Shown here: one piece after another, positions 1-6,290 of the stretch | Position numbering within the stretch: position 1 is the stretch's first letter | How the letters are laid out: every line of letters starts with the position of its first letter | Source of the DNA: an uncultured Porphyromonadaceae bacterium | Lineage (GTDB): Bacteria; Bacteroidota; Bacteroidia; Bacteroidales; Muribaculaceae | Assembly (NCBI GenBank): GCA_947175715.1 | Contig: CAMWOD010000070.1 | Span: 1 to 6,290 of the forward strand | DNA: 6,290 nt | Direction of reading: 5' to 3' | Notes under the pieces: generated by a model | What the model saw: only the letters and a program-made list of their open reading frames with translations | Told to the model about the DNA's origin: nothing | Database searches by the model: none | Program-made: the position numbers and the translations under genes

Positions 1-1105
1 CTGGATACTCGTTGTCGATACCGGGAGCTACAGTACCCACGATGTAACCCATCATCCAGCCACTGCCAGTTGAGCCCATAGCTACGAGCTCGGCCACGTC
101 GCCAGCCATGTAGGGATTATCTCGTGTGCCGGGAGGCAATGTGGGCTCGCCTACGTTCATTATGCCGTTGCCATCGTTGAGTATGAGCTGCCATGTGCCG
201 GTCGAGCCCGAAGTATAATAGTCGAGTATACCAACCACGTCGCAAGCGCTTGATGGAGCTATCATGTTCCAGAATGAGCAGTAGCCCGAAGTACGCACTA
301 CCACATTGCCGGTCTGACCCTCAGAGTCAACGAGGTCAAGGTTCACTGTCTCATGATAGGTTGCCAGAGCAACGCCGGGGGTGGTGAACTTCACATTGTT
401 GAACTTCACAAGGCGACCTACAAGGCGTATCATATCGGCCTGGTTGGTACCAAGCTGGCTGAATGAGTAGATCTGCAGTGTGTCAACCTTATTTATGTCG
501 GGTAGACCGTTGAGTTCGGTGTGCTCCTGGAAGAATACCGGAGGGAGGAACGACGCCTGCCAGCCATCAAGGTATTTCGAAGGCCATCCCAGCTGCATCG
601 AACCTGCGTAGGCTCCGATAAACATGTCGGTGAGGTCAATCACCACCTCCTGGCCCATACGGTAGGTGAGGTAGTTGTTGTAAGAATATATTGAGATGGG
701 AAGAGCGGCGGTGCCATCTTGAATCACGATCTTACGGAACACGTTGCCCTCTTTGTCCGACGAGCATACGCGGCCCTTCACCACGATGTGCTGCCCTTTG
801 AGCTGCTCATAGTTGGGGAAGAGTTCCTTGATCTTGGTCAGGTCAATCGACCCGTCGGGAGCCACGCCATTGATATTTAGCTTCTCGTAGTATTTGGCCA
901 CCATCTCATCGTCAAACATGCCGATGGTGTCGATATAGTTCACAGCACTCTGATAGTAGAGTTCCTTTACCTGCGCGATTGTGGCGTTGGGGGTAAGAGT
1001 AGCTTCAGGCACTACCATCGAGGGAGCATCAACATCGTCCTGACAGCTTGTCAAACCCACAGCACCCACCAGCAGGGCTGCCACATATTTTATGAATGAT
1101 TTCAT
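1..1105 (-). CDS. DUF5689-containing surface lipoprotein with the start of a DUF6359-like domain (3' end cut off)
   Basis: The reading frame is open from ATG at 1105 to the window edge, giving 368 residues and no stop. A short signal peptide (K2, K6, hydrophobic 8-18) ends in the lipobox LTSC, so Cys21 should be lipidated. QDD directly follows, like the acidic export signal of surface-exposed Bacteroidetes lipoproteins. Residues about 41-320 resemble DUF5689: VKGRV at 109-113, SSDKEGNVFRKIVIQD at 115-130, then MGQEVVIDLT, and near the end VVGILDYY and TWQLIL. A spacer at about 61-90 separates the usual N-terminal helix from the first strand. From about 328 the text RDNPYMAGDVAEL and GWMMGYIVG looks like the beginning of DUF6359, a domain of unknown function in Bacteroidetes surface proteins. 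It lies 26 bp after the double-DUF5689 gene, so it is probably in the same operon. Its role is inferred only: a cell-surface accessory or binding protein for the transporter upstream. Confidence 0.85.
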   Translation of the reverse strand, partial: MKSFIKYVAALLVGAVGLTSCQDDVDAPSMVVPEATLTPNATIAQVKELYYQSAVNYIDTIGMFDDEMVAKYYEKLNINGVAPDGSIDLTKIKELFPNYEQLKGQHIVVKGRVCSSDKEGNVFRKIVIQDGTAALPISIYSYNNYLTYRMGQEVVIDLTDMFIGAYAGSMQLGWPSKYLDGWQASFLPPVFFQEHTELNGLPDINKVDTLQIYSFSQLGTNQADMIRLVGRLVKFNNVKFTTPGVALATYHETVNLDLVDSEGQTGNVVVRTSGYCSFWNMIAPSSACDVVGILDYYTSGSTGTWQLILNDGNGIMNVGEPTLPPGTRDNPYMAGDVAELVAMGSTGSGWMMGYIVGTVAPGIDNEYP

Positions 1106-1131
1106 CACTTATTTACGTTTACGTTTTTGAG
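1106..1131 (-). other. Short spacer between the two lipoprotein genes
   Basis: The 26-bp gap reads, on the minus strand, as A-rich sequence with a tandem ACGTAA pair ahead of the ATG. It has no hairpin, terminator or Shine-Dalgarno site, so the two lipoprotein genes are most likely on one transcript. Confidence 0.5.
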
Positions 1132-2730
1132 TTATTTGAAGTCGGCCGACGATTTAGAGCTGATGAGGAGCAGCTGCCAGTCGGTGCCGTAGTAGCTGAG
1201 GATACCGGTGACATTGCCGGTGCCGGCGGGCATTGTCTCGTTGGCGAAGTCGGCGTAAGCCGAATTGCGTACCAGCAGCGAGTTGCCCTCTGAGTCGAGG
1301 ATGTAACGGTTGGTGTTAGCGCCACCCTGCACATAGGGCATCTCACCGCCACCTTGCCACTTCACACCCTTGAATGTGACGAGCTGCGACTGCCACTGCT
1401 TCTTACCTGCGCTGGTGTTGGCGTCGTTGATGGCCTCGATAGTGGCATCAACAGGTACGACGCTTGCGGCATCGGGGGTGCCGTCAAGCTCTACGTTCGA
1501 CATGAAGTCGCTCGCCTCCATGAATGTCATTGAGGGCGCGCCGTTGTATGAGCCGAGACCACCTACCTGGAAGAGGTTGTTGTACATACCAGCGTAGAGG
1601 CCGGTGAGTTTGAGCACTATCTCCTGTCCCTGGGGGAATGTGGTGTAGAGTGCGGTAGCGTTGATAGCCAGAGTCATGGCCTCGCCCGATTCGTCGCGTA
1701 TCACAAGGTTCTTGTAGATGTTGCCCGACTCATCCGAGCTGATCACCGTACCTGCCACGATTATATCCTCACCATCTTCGTTGGTGCCTACGAGCTCAGC
1801 GCTATTGCGCTCATCGCTCCAGTACATCTGCTTGAACTCCTTGATGGTTGTATTGGCCACCATGGTGGGCTCAGTTGCTCCGGCATCGATCCAGCGGAAG
1901 CCCTTGCAATCGGCCGTGTCGTTGATAAGCAGCTGCCAGTCGTTGTTATAGTAGCTGAGAATACCCGACACCGAGCCTGTGCCAACGGGCATGGTCACGT
2001 CCTGGAATGTGGCGCGGGTAGAGTTACGTACCAGCAGTGTGCGTCCATTCTCGTTGCGAATGTAGCGGTTTGTACCTGACCCTACCGATGGAGCGTCGGC
2101 GAAGGTGAGCAAGCCAGCGCCTACGAAAGTCACATCTTCGATAGTGACATAGCGGCTCATCCAGTAGCGCTTCTGATTCTCATCGCTGAGGGCAGCCTGC
2201 AGCTCCTCGAGTGTAGCGGTGGTAGCCACTACCTTCTCGGGCTCGGGCAAGCCTACGGGATATGCGTGCTCGTTGAAGAAATCCTCGGCGGCAAAGCTCA
2301 TTGATGTGCCGCTGATCTGACCTACCTGCAGCAATCCGGAGTAGTAGCCAAGATCGAGGCCTGTGAGGTCAATCACCACCTTCTGTCCGTAGAGATAGGT
2401 CTTATACAGGCTGGAGTTGTTGACAGCGAATGTAAGACCGGTGCCATCCTCGGCCTGGATGATGAGATTCTTATAGATATTGGAGTAGCGGTCGTCGCTC
2501 ACCACGCGTCCCTCGATGATGTAATGCTCACCTTCATCGTTGTCGCCGATGGTGAAGGGCGTGTTGGCTTCCGACCAGAAAGTCTCTTTGAAATCAGCGA
2601 GGTTCTCGTTGGCCTCTATGCCGGCGGGCAATGTGGGCCAGCCGGTGGGGGGAGTCTCCCAGTCGTCGTCACAAGCGGTGAAGGCTACCATCCCCAGCAT
2701 CGCTGCCATGTATAATATTTTGTGTTTCAT
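1132..2730 (-). CDS. Surface lipoprotein with two tandem DUF5689 domains
   Basis: This gene encodes a 532-residue lipoprotein of unknown biochemical function. I chose the ATG at 2730 because it gives a proper lipoprotein signal peptide (MKHK, hydrophobic 5-18, FTAC with Cys20). The in-frame ATG at 2775 would add 15 polar residues and overlap the receptor gene. DDDWE follows Cys20, fitting the surface-export signal of Bacteroidetes lipoproteins. The mature protein is two copies of one unit, about 40-275 and 292-522. Each has the helix F-K-x(3)-W, the strand pair around SNIYKNLIIQ (83-92) or GNIYKNLVIRD (335-345), a GQ-V-LTGL segment, and a closing block with TNRYI, LLVRNS, TMPxGTG, GILSYY and DWQLL. 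Such units are typical of DUF5689, often found beside TonB-dependent receptors. It starts 31 bp after the receptor stop and precedes another DUF5689 lipoprotein by 26 bp. I infer a substrate-binding partner on the outer face of the transporter; there is no recognisable catalytic motif. Confidence 0.9.
   Translation of the reverse strand: MKHKILYMAAMLGMVAFTACDDDWETPPTGWPTLPAGIEANENLADFKETFWSEANTPFTIGDNDEGEHYIIEGRVVSDDRYSNIYKNLIIQAEDGTGLTFAVNNSSLYKTYLYGQKVVIDLTGLDLGYYSGLLQVGQISGTSMSFAAEDFFNEHAYPVGLPEPEKVVATTATLEELQAALSDENQKRYWMSRYVTIEDVTFVGAGLLTFADAPSVGSGTNRYIRNENGRTLLVRNSTRATFQDVTMPVGTGSVSGILSYYNNDWQLLINDTADCKGFRWIDAGATEPTMVANTTIKEFKQMYWSDERNSAELVGTNEDGEDIIVAGTVISSDESGNIYKNLVIRDESGEAMTLAINATALYTTFPQGQEIVLKLTGLYAGMYNNLFQVGGLGSYNGAPSMTFMEASDFMSNVELDGTPDAASVVPVDATIEAINDANTSAGKKQWQSQLVTFKGVKWQGGGEMPYVQGGANTNRYILDSEGNSLLVRNSAYADFANETMPAGTGNVTGILSYYGTDWQLLLISSKSSADFK
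1165..2613 (-). repeat. Internal tandem duplication of the DUF5689 coding unit
   Basis: The two halves of the lipoprotein gene encode homologous units offset by 252-253 residues (about 757 bp), for example FKETFW at 47-52 against FKQMYW at 299-304, and GILSYY at 256-261 against the same six residues at 509-514. The offset barely changes along the unit, so few indels have accumulated. The closing block is best kept. The nucleotide sequences differ in many codon positions, so this is an old duplication and not a recent assembly artefact. Confidence 0.85.
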
Positions 2731-2761
2731 TAGAGTGTAGTTGATGTTGATGAGTTGATGA
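2731..2761 (-). other. Short spacer with three CATCAAC copies, receptor to lipoprotein
   Basis: The 31-bp gap between the receptor stop and the lipoprotein ATG has three copies of CATCAAC on the minus strand (plus-strand GTTGATG at 2740-2746, 2746-2752 and 2754-2760). There is no Shine-Dalgarno site, terminator hairpin or promoter, which supports co-transcription. Confidence 0.5.
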
Positions 2762-5545
2762 TTAGAAGCGCACACCTACGTTGAAGAATACTCGTGTGCC
2801 CTGTGCGTAAGAGTAGCGGTTGGGCCAGCGTGAGCGCGAATAGTTGTCGGTGTCGACACGACCCTGCTGATAAGCCCAGGTCACCACGTCCTTGTTGTTT
2901 AGGAGGTTGTTGACGCTGAGATTGAAGTTGAGGGTCACCTTGCGGTTGATGTAAAGTGTCTTGCCGATCGACAGGTTGACAGTGAAAGCGTTCTTAAGCT
3001 TATCCTGTGTGGCGAGTTCGCGGGTTTTGTCCTCGAGCCACTTTTCGGGATCGGGAGCCACCTCGGCGCCAGGCCACATACCGTAGAGATCGGGCAGTAC
3101 CTCATGGTATACGGGCGAGAGGTTGACGTAAGAGTCACCCTGCCATGTGCAGTTGACGTTGAAGTACCAGTTTTTGGGAGCTGCCCAGTCGATACCTACG
3201 TTGGCAGCATACTGGGGAGTTGAGCCTACATAGTAGTTCTTGAGGTAAACGGTCTGGGTGGTATCGGCATACATACCCGACTCAAACGAGCGTGTACCCT
3301 GAGGATTGTTCTTGTACTGGAAGCGAGCGTAGGTAGCGGCAAGCTCGGCAGTTACCGAGGGAGTAATCTTGTAAGCGGCACCAAGCTCCACTCCTTTGTA
3401 TACTTTCTTCACACCGGTGAGCACGTAGTTGGTGAACGATGAATAACGGTCGTCGTAGAATGAAGAGCGCTCGGTGACATTCTCCATCTGAGTGTAGAAT
3501 GCGTTGATGGCTCCACGGAAACGGCGGTAGTTCCAGCCGTAGCCGAGATCGGCCGACAAGATGCGCTCGGTTTTGGCGTTGGCCACGGCGTCATCCTTGA
3601 TGCGGGGTGAAATATAGATGTTGTCGACCAGCGGAGCAAGATTGGTATACTCGGCGTGACCCTGGATGAAGTTGCGGCCATCGATCTTGTAAACGGCGCC
3701 AATCTTGATGCCACCTTCGTCAAATTTGTGCTTCAAGCCTTTGCCGAGCGAGTTGAGGGGTGAGCGGCCGTTGCGCATCTTACCGTCGCGCTGATACTGG
3801 GTGTAACCTATCTGCATGCCATAGTTGATGTCCCAGTGGGGCAGGTTGATTACGTTCTGCACCCAGGCCTGCAGCTTATATGCGTTGATATAGTAGTTGT
3901 AGCCGAATGTGTCACCTTCACCTACACGACGGTTGGGGTTGTCGAGGTCGTTCTGGAGCAACATGGGGTCGAGGGTGACTTCACGGTCGGAGAATGGATC
4001 GACATCGAGCCAGTACTCACCACCGAGCAGGTCGCGGATTGACTTATACCAGTGTCCGCGGGTGAAGTTGCCGCTCACACCACCCTGAACCGACATCTGG
4101 TCGTTGAGTCGATGGTTGAAGTATGAGTTGAGCATGAAGTTAAACTGGTTGGAGTGGCGCTTCTCCTGGATGTAGTTGGCTCCCATCTGGTCGTCGTAAG
4201 CCAGTGTCTTGTTACGCTCGTTGGTGAGGTAGTTGGTCTGGTACATTGCGTCCCAGTTGAGTTGGCTCATCTGAGGATTGGTCTTCCACTGCTGGAGATA
4301 GTAGTCGCCCATCGAGGGGTTGTCCTGTATATCATACCAGAAAGAGGGGAGATTACGGTAGTAAGTGGGGTTGGGGTCGTTGGCAAAGCGCCAGTTGAGG
4401 GCGGCCGACGAGTAGTTGACCCAACGCACGGCTGCGCCGGTGTTAACCTGGGTCTTGTCGGTCTTATACAGCCAGTTGAGCATCAGGGTTGGGTCAAACG
4501 AGTCGGTGATACGCGCCGAGCGCTTCTTGCCATCCTGCCATCCCCAGTTGGGGTTGTAGAGGTTAGAACCCATCAGGTCGTAAGCCTCCTGGTAGGTGGC
4601 GGTTGATGTAGCGCGCTGTGTAGGACCGCCGAATGCGGTGATCGCCAGTGAGTGATTGGGGTTAAACACCTTCTCGGCGGCGGCGAAGAGACCAAAGGAG
4701 TTGTAGAATGTACCTTCGATCACACCCTCGTCGGCCCAGCGGCCTATACCCGACACGGTCACAGCCCAACCGTTCTTCATCAAGCCGGTTGAATAGATGG
4801 CCATGGCGCGGAGCATATAGTTGGAGTTGGTGTAGCTGGCGGTGCCGTAGAAGCCGGGAGCGTAGCTCGAAGCCTGAGTGTTGTAGTTGATGGCTCCACC
4901 GATGCCGCCGAAGCCGAAGTCGGCTGCCGACATGCCAAGTGTCGTTGTCTTATTGCGGAATGCGCGGCTGGTCATACCCATGAGGGTAGAGAAGTTGAAT
5001 CGGCCGCGTATCACGTCGTTGAAGCTCATACCATTGAGATAAACCTGCTGATACTGGCTGTCGTAGCCGCGGTAGCGGAAGTACATCGGGCCGAAGTTGT
5101 AGCTTGCCAACGAGTAGTACACGTCATCGGCGGCGCCTGTGAGGGCCGAGATGGTCTGGGAGTTGCCCTCCTCGTCTTCCATGATAGCCTCATCAAAGAG
5201 CATGTCGGCGTGATCTTCGTAGTAGTCGCCGTTTTGAAACTCTGAATACACTTTGATGGTGCCGGCGGCAACACTCTGATTGTCGTAAAGCAGCACCTGA
5301 CGTCCGGCCATGGCATAGCCTTGAGCCTCGACGCTGAGCATGGTCTCACCCGGCTTAACGTTTGAGATGCTGAAGTCGCCGGTAGGTCCTGTGGTGACTG
5401 TAGCCCCCGAACTTAGTGTGACGGTGGCCCCGGCAATGGGATTGCCGGTATCGGCGTCAACCACGCGGCCTGTCACAGAGGCAGTCTGAGCCAATGCAGG
5501 CAACATAGCCGCCAGCATAAGCAATAAGAACAGCTTGATTCTCAT
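2762..5545 (-). CDS. TonB-dependent outer-membrane receptor with carboxypeptidase-regulatory-like N-terminal domain
   Basis: This 927-residue protein is an outer-membrane active transporter powered by the TonB-ExbB-ExbD complex. The ATG at 5545 gives a Sec signal peptide (MRIK, hydrophobic to L18, ALA-QT, cleavage expected after A19). Residues 22-100 form a carboxypeptidase-regulatory-like beta-sandwich (VTGRVVDADTG, PIAGATV, GDFSISNVKPG). An acidic stretch (LFDEAIMEDEEG, 116-127) follows. The plug runs from about 130 to 223, with FRYRGYDSQYQQVYLNG (156-172) and GFGGIGGAIN (211-220). The remainder is rich in aromatic, alternating strands typical of a 22-strand barrel and ends in the aromatic NVGVRF. 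No STN domain is seen, and I do not see the usual SusC plug signature; the plug matches, from memory, a separate Bacteroidetes group often paired with DUF5689 proteins. It heads the operon, 163 bp after queG, with its own predicted promoter. The substrate is unknown; no SusD homologue is adjacent in this window. Confidence 0.93.
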   Translation of the reverse strand: MRIKLFLLLMLAAMLPALAQTASVTGRVVDADTGNPIAGATVTLSSGATVTTGPTGDFSISNVKPGETMLSVEAQGYAMAGRQVLLYDNQSVAAGTIKVYSEFQNGDYYEDHADMLFDEAIMEDEEGNSQTISALTGAADDVYYSLASYNFGPMYFRYRGYDSQYQQVYLNGMSFNDVIRGRFNFSTLMGMTSRAFRNKTTTLGMSAADFGFGGIGGAINYNTQASSYAPGFYGTASYTNSNYMLRAMAIYSTGLMKNGWAVTVSGIGRWADEGVIEGTFYNSFGLFAAAEKVFNPNHSLAITAFGGPTQRATSTATYQEAYDLMGSNLYNPNWGWQDGKKRSARITDSFDPTLMLNWLYKTDKTQVNTGAAVRWVNYSSAALNWRFANDPNPTYYRNLPSFWYDIQDNPSMGDYYLQQWKTNPQMSQLNWDAMYQTNYLTNERNKTLAYDDQMGANYIQEKRHSNQFNFMLNSYFNHRLNDQMSVQGGVSGNFTRGHWYKSIRDLLGGEYWLDVDPFSDREVTLDPMLLQNDLDNPNRRVGEGDTFGYNYYINAYKLQAWVQNVINLPHWDINYGMQIGYTQYQRDGKMRNGRSPLNSLGKGLKHKFDEGGIKIGAVYKIDGRNFIQGHAEYTNLAPLVDNIYISPRIKDDAVANAKTERILSADLGYGWNYRRFRGAINAFYTQMENVTERSSFYDDRYSSFTNYVLTGVKKVYKGVELGAAYKITPSVTAELAATYARFQYKNNPQGTRSFESGMYADTTQTVYLKNYYVGSTPQYAANVGIDWAAPKNWYFNVNCTWQGDSYVNLSPVYHEVLPDLYGMWPGAEVAPDPEKWLEDKTRELATQDKLKNAFTVNLSIGKTLYINRKVTLNFNLSVNNLLNNKDVVTWAYQQGRVDTDNYSRSRWPNRYSYAQGTRVFFNVGVRF

Positions 5546-5656
5546 GATTGGTTGGTTGTTTTTATAATGTATTGAATAATTGGCTATTAACTATGTTTTT
5601 CGTTTTTTCATGGCATTATGCCATTTAGTTTCTTGATTTCTCGTCCAATTAACCCC
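5546..5656 (-). other. AT-rich 5' leader of the receptor operon, no Shine-Dalgarno
   Basis: The predicted untranslated leader is A-rich and G-poor. The last 18 bases before the ATG are ACAACCAACCAATC-like short repeats without any AGGAG-type site. This fits Bacteroidetes, where initiation generally does not use Shine-Dalgarno pairing. Apart from the palindrome at 5610-5624 I see no riboswitch-like structure, and the leader is too short for a cobalamin riboswitch. Confidence 0.5.
5610..5624. promoter_or_regulatory. Perfect 15-bp palindrome in the receptor leader, operator candidate
   Basis: ATGGCAT and ATGCCAT are perfect inverted copies around a single central base. The site starts about 33 bp downstream of the -7 element and 65 bp upstream of the receptor start codon, in otherwise AT-rich leader sequence. 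A one-base centre makes a long RNA hairpin strained (it would reduce to a GGC/GCC stem with a five-base loop), and no U-run follows on the minus strand, so a binding site for a dimeric regulator is more likely than a terminator. No known operator is recognised. Confidence 0.45.
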
Positions 5657-5688
5657 CAAAAGTAACACTTTTTTCGATTTGCCACAAC
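5657..5688 (-). promoter_or_regulatory. Candidate Bacteroidetes-type promoter of the receptor operon
   Basis: Read on the minus strand, TACTTTTG (5657-5664) fits the TAnnTTTG -7 element of the Bacteroidetes primary sigma factor. GTTG (5685-5688), three of four bases of the -33 consensus TTTG, lies exactly 20 bp upstream of it, within the usual spacing. Transcription would begin near 5650, leaving a leader of roughly 105 nt before the receptor ATG. This is the only good match in the gap between queG and the receptor. The start site itself is inferred. Confidence 0.65.
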
Positions 5689-5708
5689 TTCATCACACAT
5701 TTTAACAA

Positions 5709-6290
5709 TCAGTGTCGCTTCGTCGGAACATGGGTGGCGTTGCGGTGCAGCTGGGGGAGCTTGGCGCGGCGTATGGCGCTACGGCGGAATGTGGCGCAAT
5801 ATTTGTCGTGGTCCATGGCTATGACATCAGTGGCAGTGAGACGCGCTACCTCGGGGCGCGGGGCGAGCTCGGCAAGCGGCTCAGGGCAAGAGTCATGATG
5901 ATTGTGCGGGCAGCACAACTGACACTCGTCGCACCCATAGATGCGTCCATGCAGGTCGATGCTGTCGTCAATTTCCCCACGATACTCGATAGTGAGGTAC
6001 GACAGACAGCGGCGGGCATCGAAAGTGCCGTCGGCAAGCAACGCTCCTCCAGGGCAGCGGTTTACACACGCCATGCAGTCGCCGCAACTCAATGCGCATG
6101 GCGAGTCAGGCTCAATATCGGCCGTGGTCAATATCTCACCAAGGAGTACCGCCGAGCCGCAATCGGGCACTATAAGCTGGTGGTTGCGGCCAATGAATCC
6201 CACCCCCCCCATCCCACCCCCAAAGCGCGCCAGCCACCGGGGGGGGGGGGCGCAAAAGCGGGGGGCGGGGGGCGAATTTTTGGGCACAAG
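5709..6290 (-). CDS. queG: Epoxyqueuosine reductase QueG, C-terminal part (5' end cut off and garbled)
   Basis: QueG reduces epoxyqueuosine to queuosine in the wobble position of GUN-anticodon tRNAs, using cobalamin and two [4Fe-4S] clusters in the cytoplasm. The frame is open to the window edge. Numbered from a GTG at 6287 (192 residues, not the true start), it shows GFIGRN at 30-35, the first cluster motif CGDCMACVNRCP at 68-79, DARRCLSYLTIEYRG at 90-104, and the second cluster motif YGCDECQLCCPHN at 117-129. The tail has the family-like FRRSAIRRAKLPQLHRNA. It ends about 65 residues after the second cluster, so there is no C-terminal HEAT domain as in E. coli QueG; short forms of this kind are what I would expect in Bacteroidetes. 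Complete proteins exceed 300 residues, so the N-terminal half with the catalytic Asp is outside the window. Residues 1-29 contain homopolymer-encoded Pro and Gly and should not be trusted. It is not obviously linked to the receptor operon. Confidence 0.92.
   Translation of the reverse strand, partial: LVPKNSPPAPRFCAPPPRWLARFGGGMGGVGFIGRNHQLIVPDCGSAVLLGEILTTADIEPDSPCALSCGDCMACVNRCPGGALLADGTFDARRCLSYLTIEYRGEIDDSIDLHGRIYGCDECQLCCPHNHHDSCPEPLAELAPRPEVARLTATDVIAMDHDKYCATFRRSAIRRAKLPQLHRNATHVPTKRH

Noticed and set aside
193..387. A 64-codon plus-strand frame at the left end
   Set aside because: It is antisense to the well-supported lipoprotein frame that runs across 1-1105, and has no domain or signal of its own.
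2731..2775. An upstream in-frame ATG at 2775 as start of the first lipoprotein
   Set aside because: It would overlap the receptor gene and place 15 polar residues before the signal peptide; the ATG at 2730 gives a normal lipoprotein signal.
3409..3723. A 104-codon open frame on the minus strand, and a similar one at 5026-5349
   Set aside because: Both are out-of-frame readings inside the receptor gene, with Ser/Thr/Arg-rich composition typical of shifted frames.
4154..4606. A 150-codon open frame on the plus strand
   Set aside because: It lies wholly antisense to the barrel region of the receptor gene, is rich in Val and Gly without a recognisable domain, and has no promoter; it is a shadow of the GC-rich coding strand.
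5591..5611. A six-codon upstream frame (MKKRKT) in the receptor leader
   Set aside because: ATG and nearby stop codons are expected by chance in this AT-rich leader, and nothing indicates attenuation or a leader peptide tied to an amino acid.
5610..5624. The palindrome as a transcription terminator of queG
   Set aside because: It lies downstream of the next promoter, the stem would be very short with a one-base centre, and on the minus strand it is followed by an A-rich stretch instead of a U-run.

Overview
The window is chromosomal DNA from a member of the Bacteroidales, plausibly a gut family such as Muribaculaceae; the order is well supported and the family is a guess. The clues are an outer-membrane TonB-dependent receptor with an N-terminal carboxypeptidase-regulatory-like domain, lipoproteins built from DUF5689 with acidic residues straight after the lipid-bearing cysteine, start codons without Shine-Dalgarno sequences, and a TAnnTTTG-type promoter. 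All four genes lie on the minus strand, so transcription runs from right to left.

Right end (5709-6290): the C-terminal part of queG, the epoxyqueuosine reductase of tRNA queuosine biosynthesis. It is cut by the window edge. The outermost ~90 bases are full of C and G homopolymers that garble the protein, and they look like a low-quality sequence end. The 163-bp gap that follows (5546-5708) carries a good candidate Bacteroidetes promoter, a perfect 7-1-7 palindrome and a leader of about 100 nt. It is the only sizeable regulatory region here.

Centre and left (1-5545): an apparent three-gene operon with gaps of 31 and 26 bp. It encodes a 927-residue TonB-dependent outer-membrane transporter, a 532-residue lipoprotein made of two tandem DUF5689 units, and a second lipoprotein with one DUF5689 unit followed by the start of what looks like DUF6359, cut by the left edge. 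Both lipoproteins have the acidic signal that sends Bacteroidetes lipoproteins to the cell surface. The layout resembles a SusC-type uptake system in which DUF5689 lipoproteins stand where a SusD partner would be. The substrate cannot be read from this window; genes beyond the left edge would be the best clue.

There is no gene-free stretch longer than 300 bases, and I saw no tRNA, rRNA, CRISPR array, insertion sequence or sign of phage.
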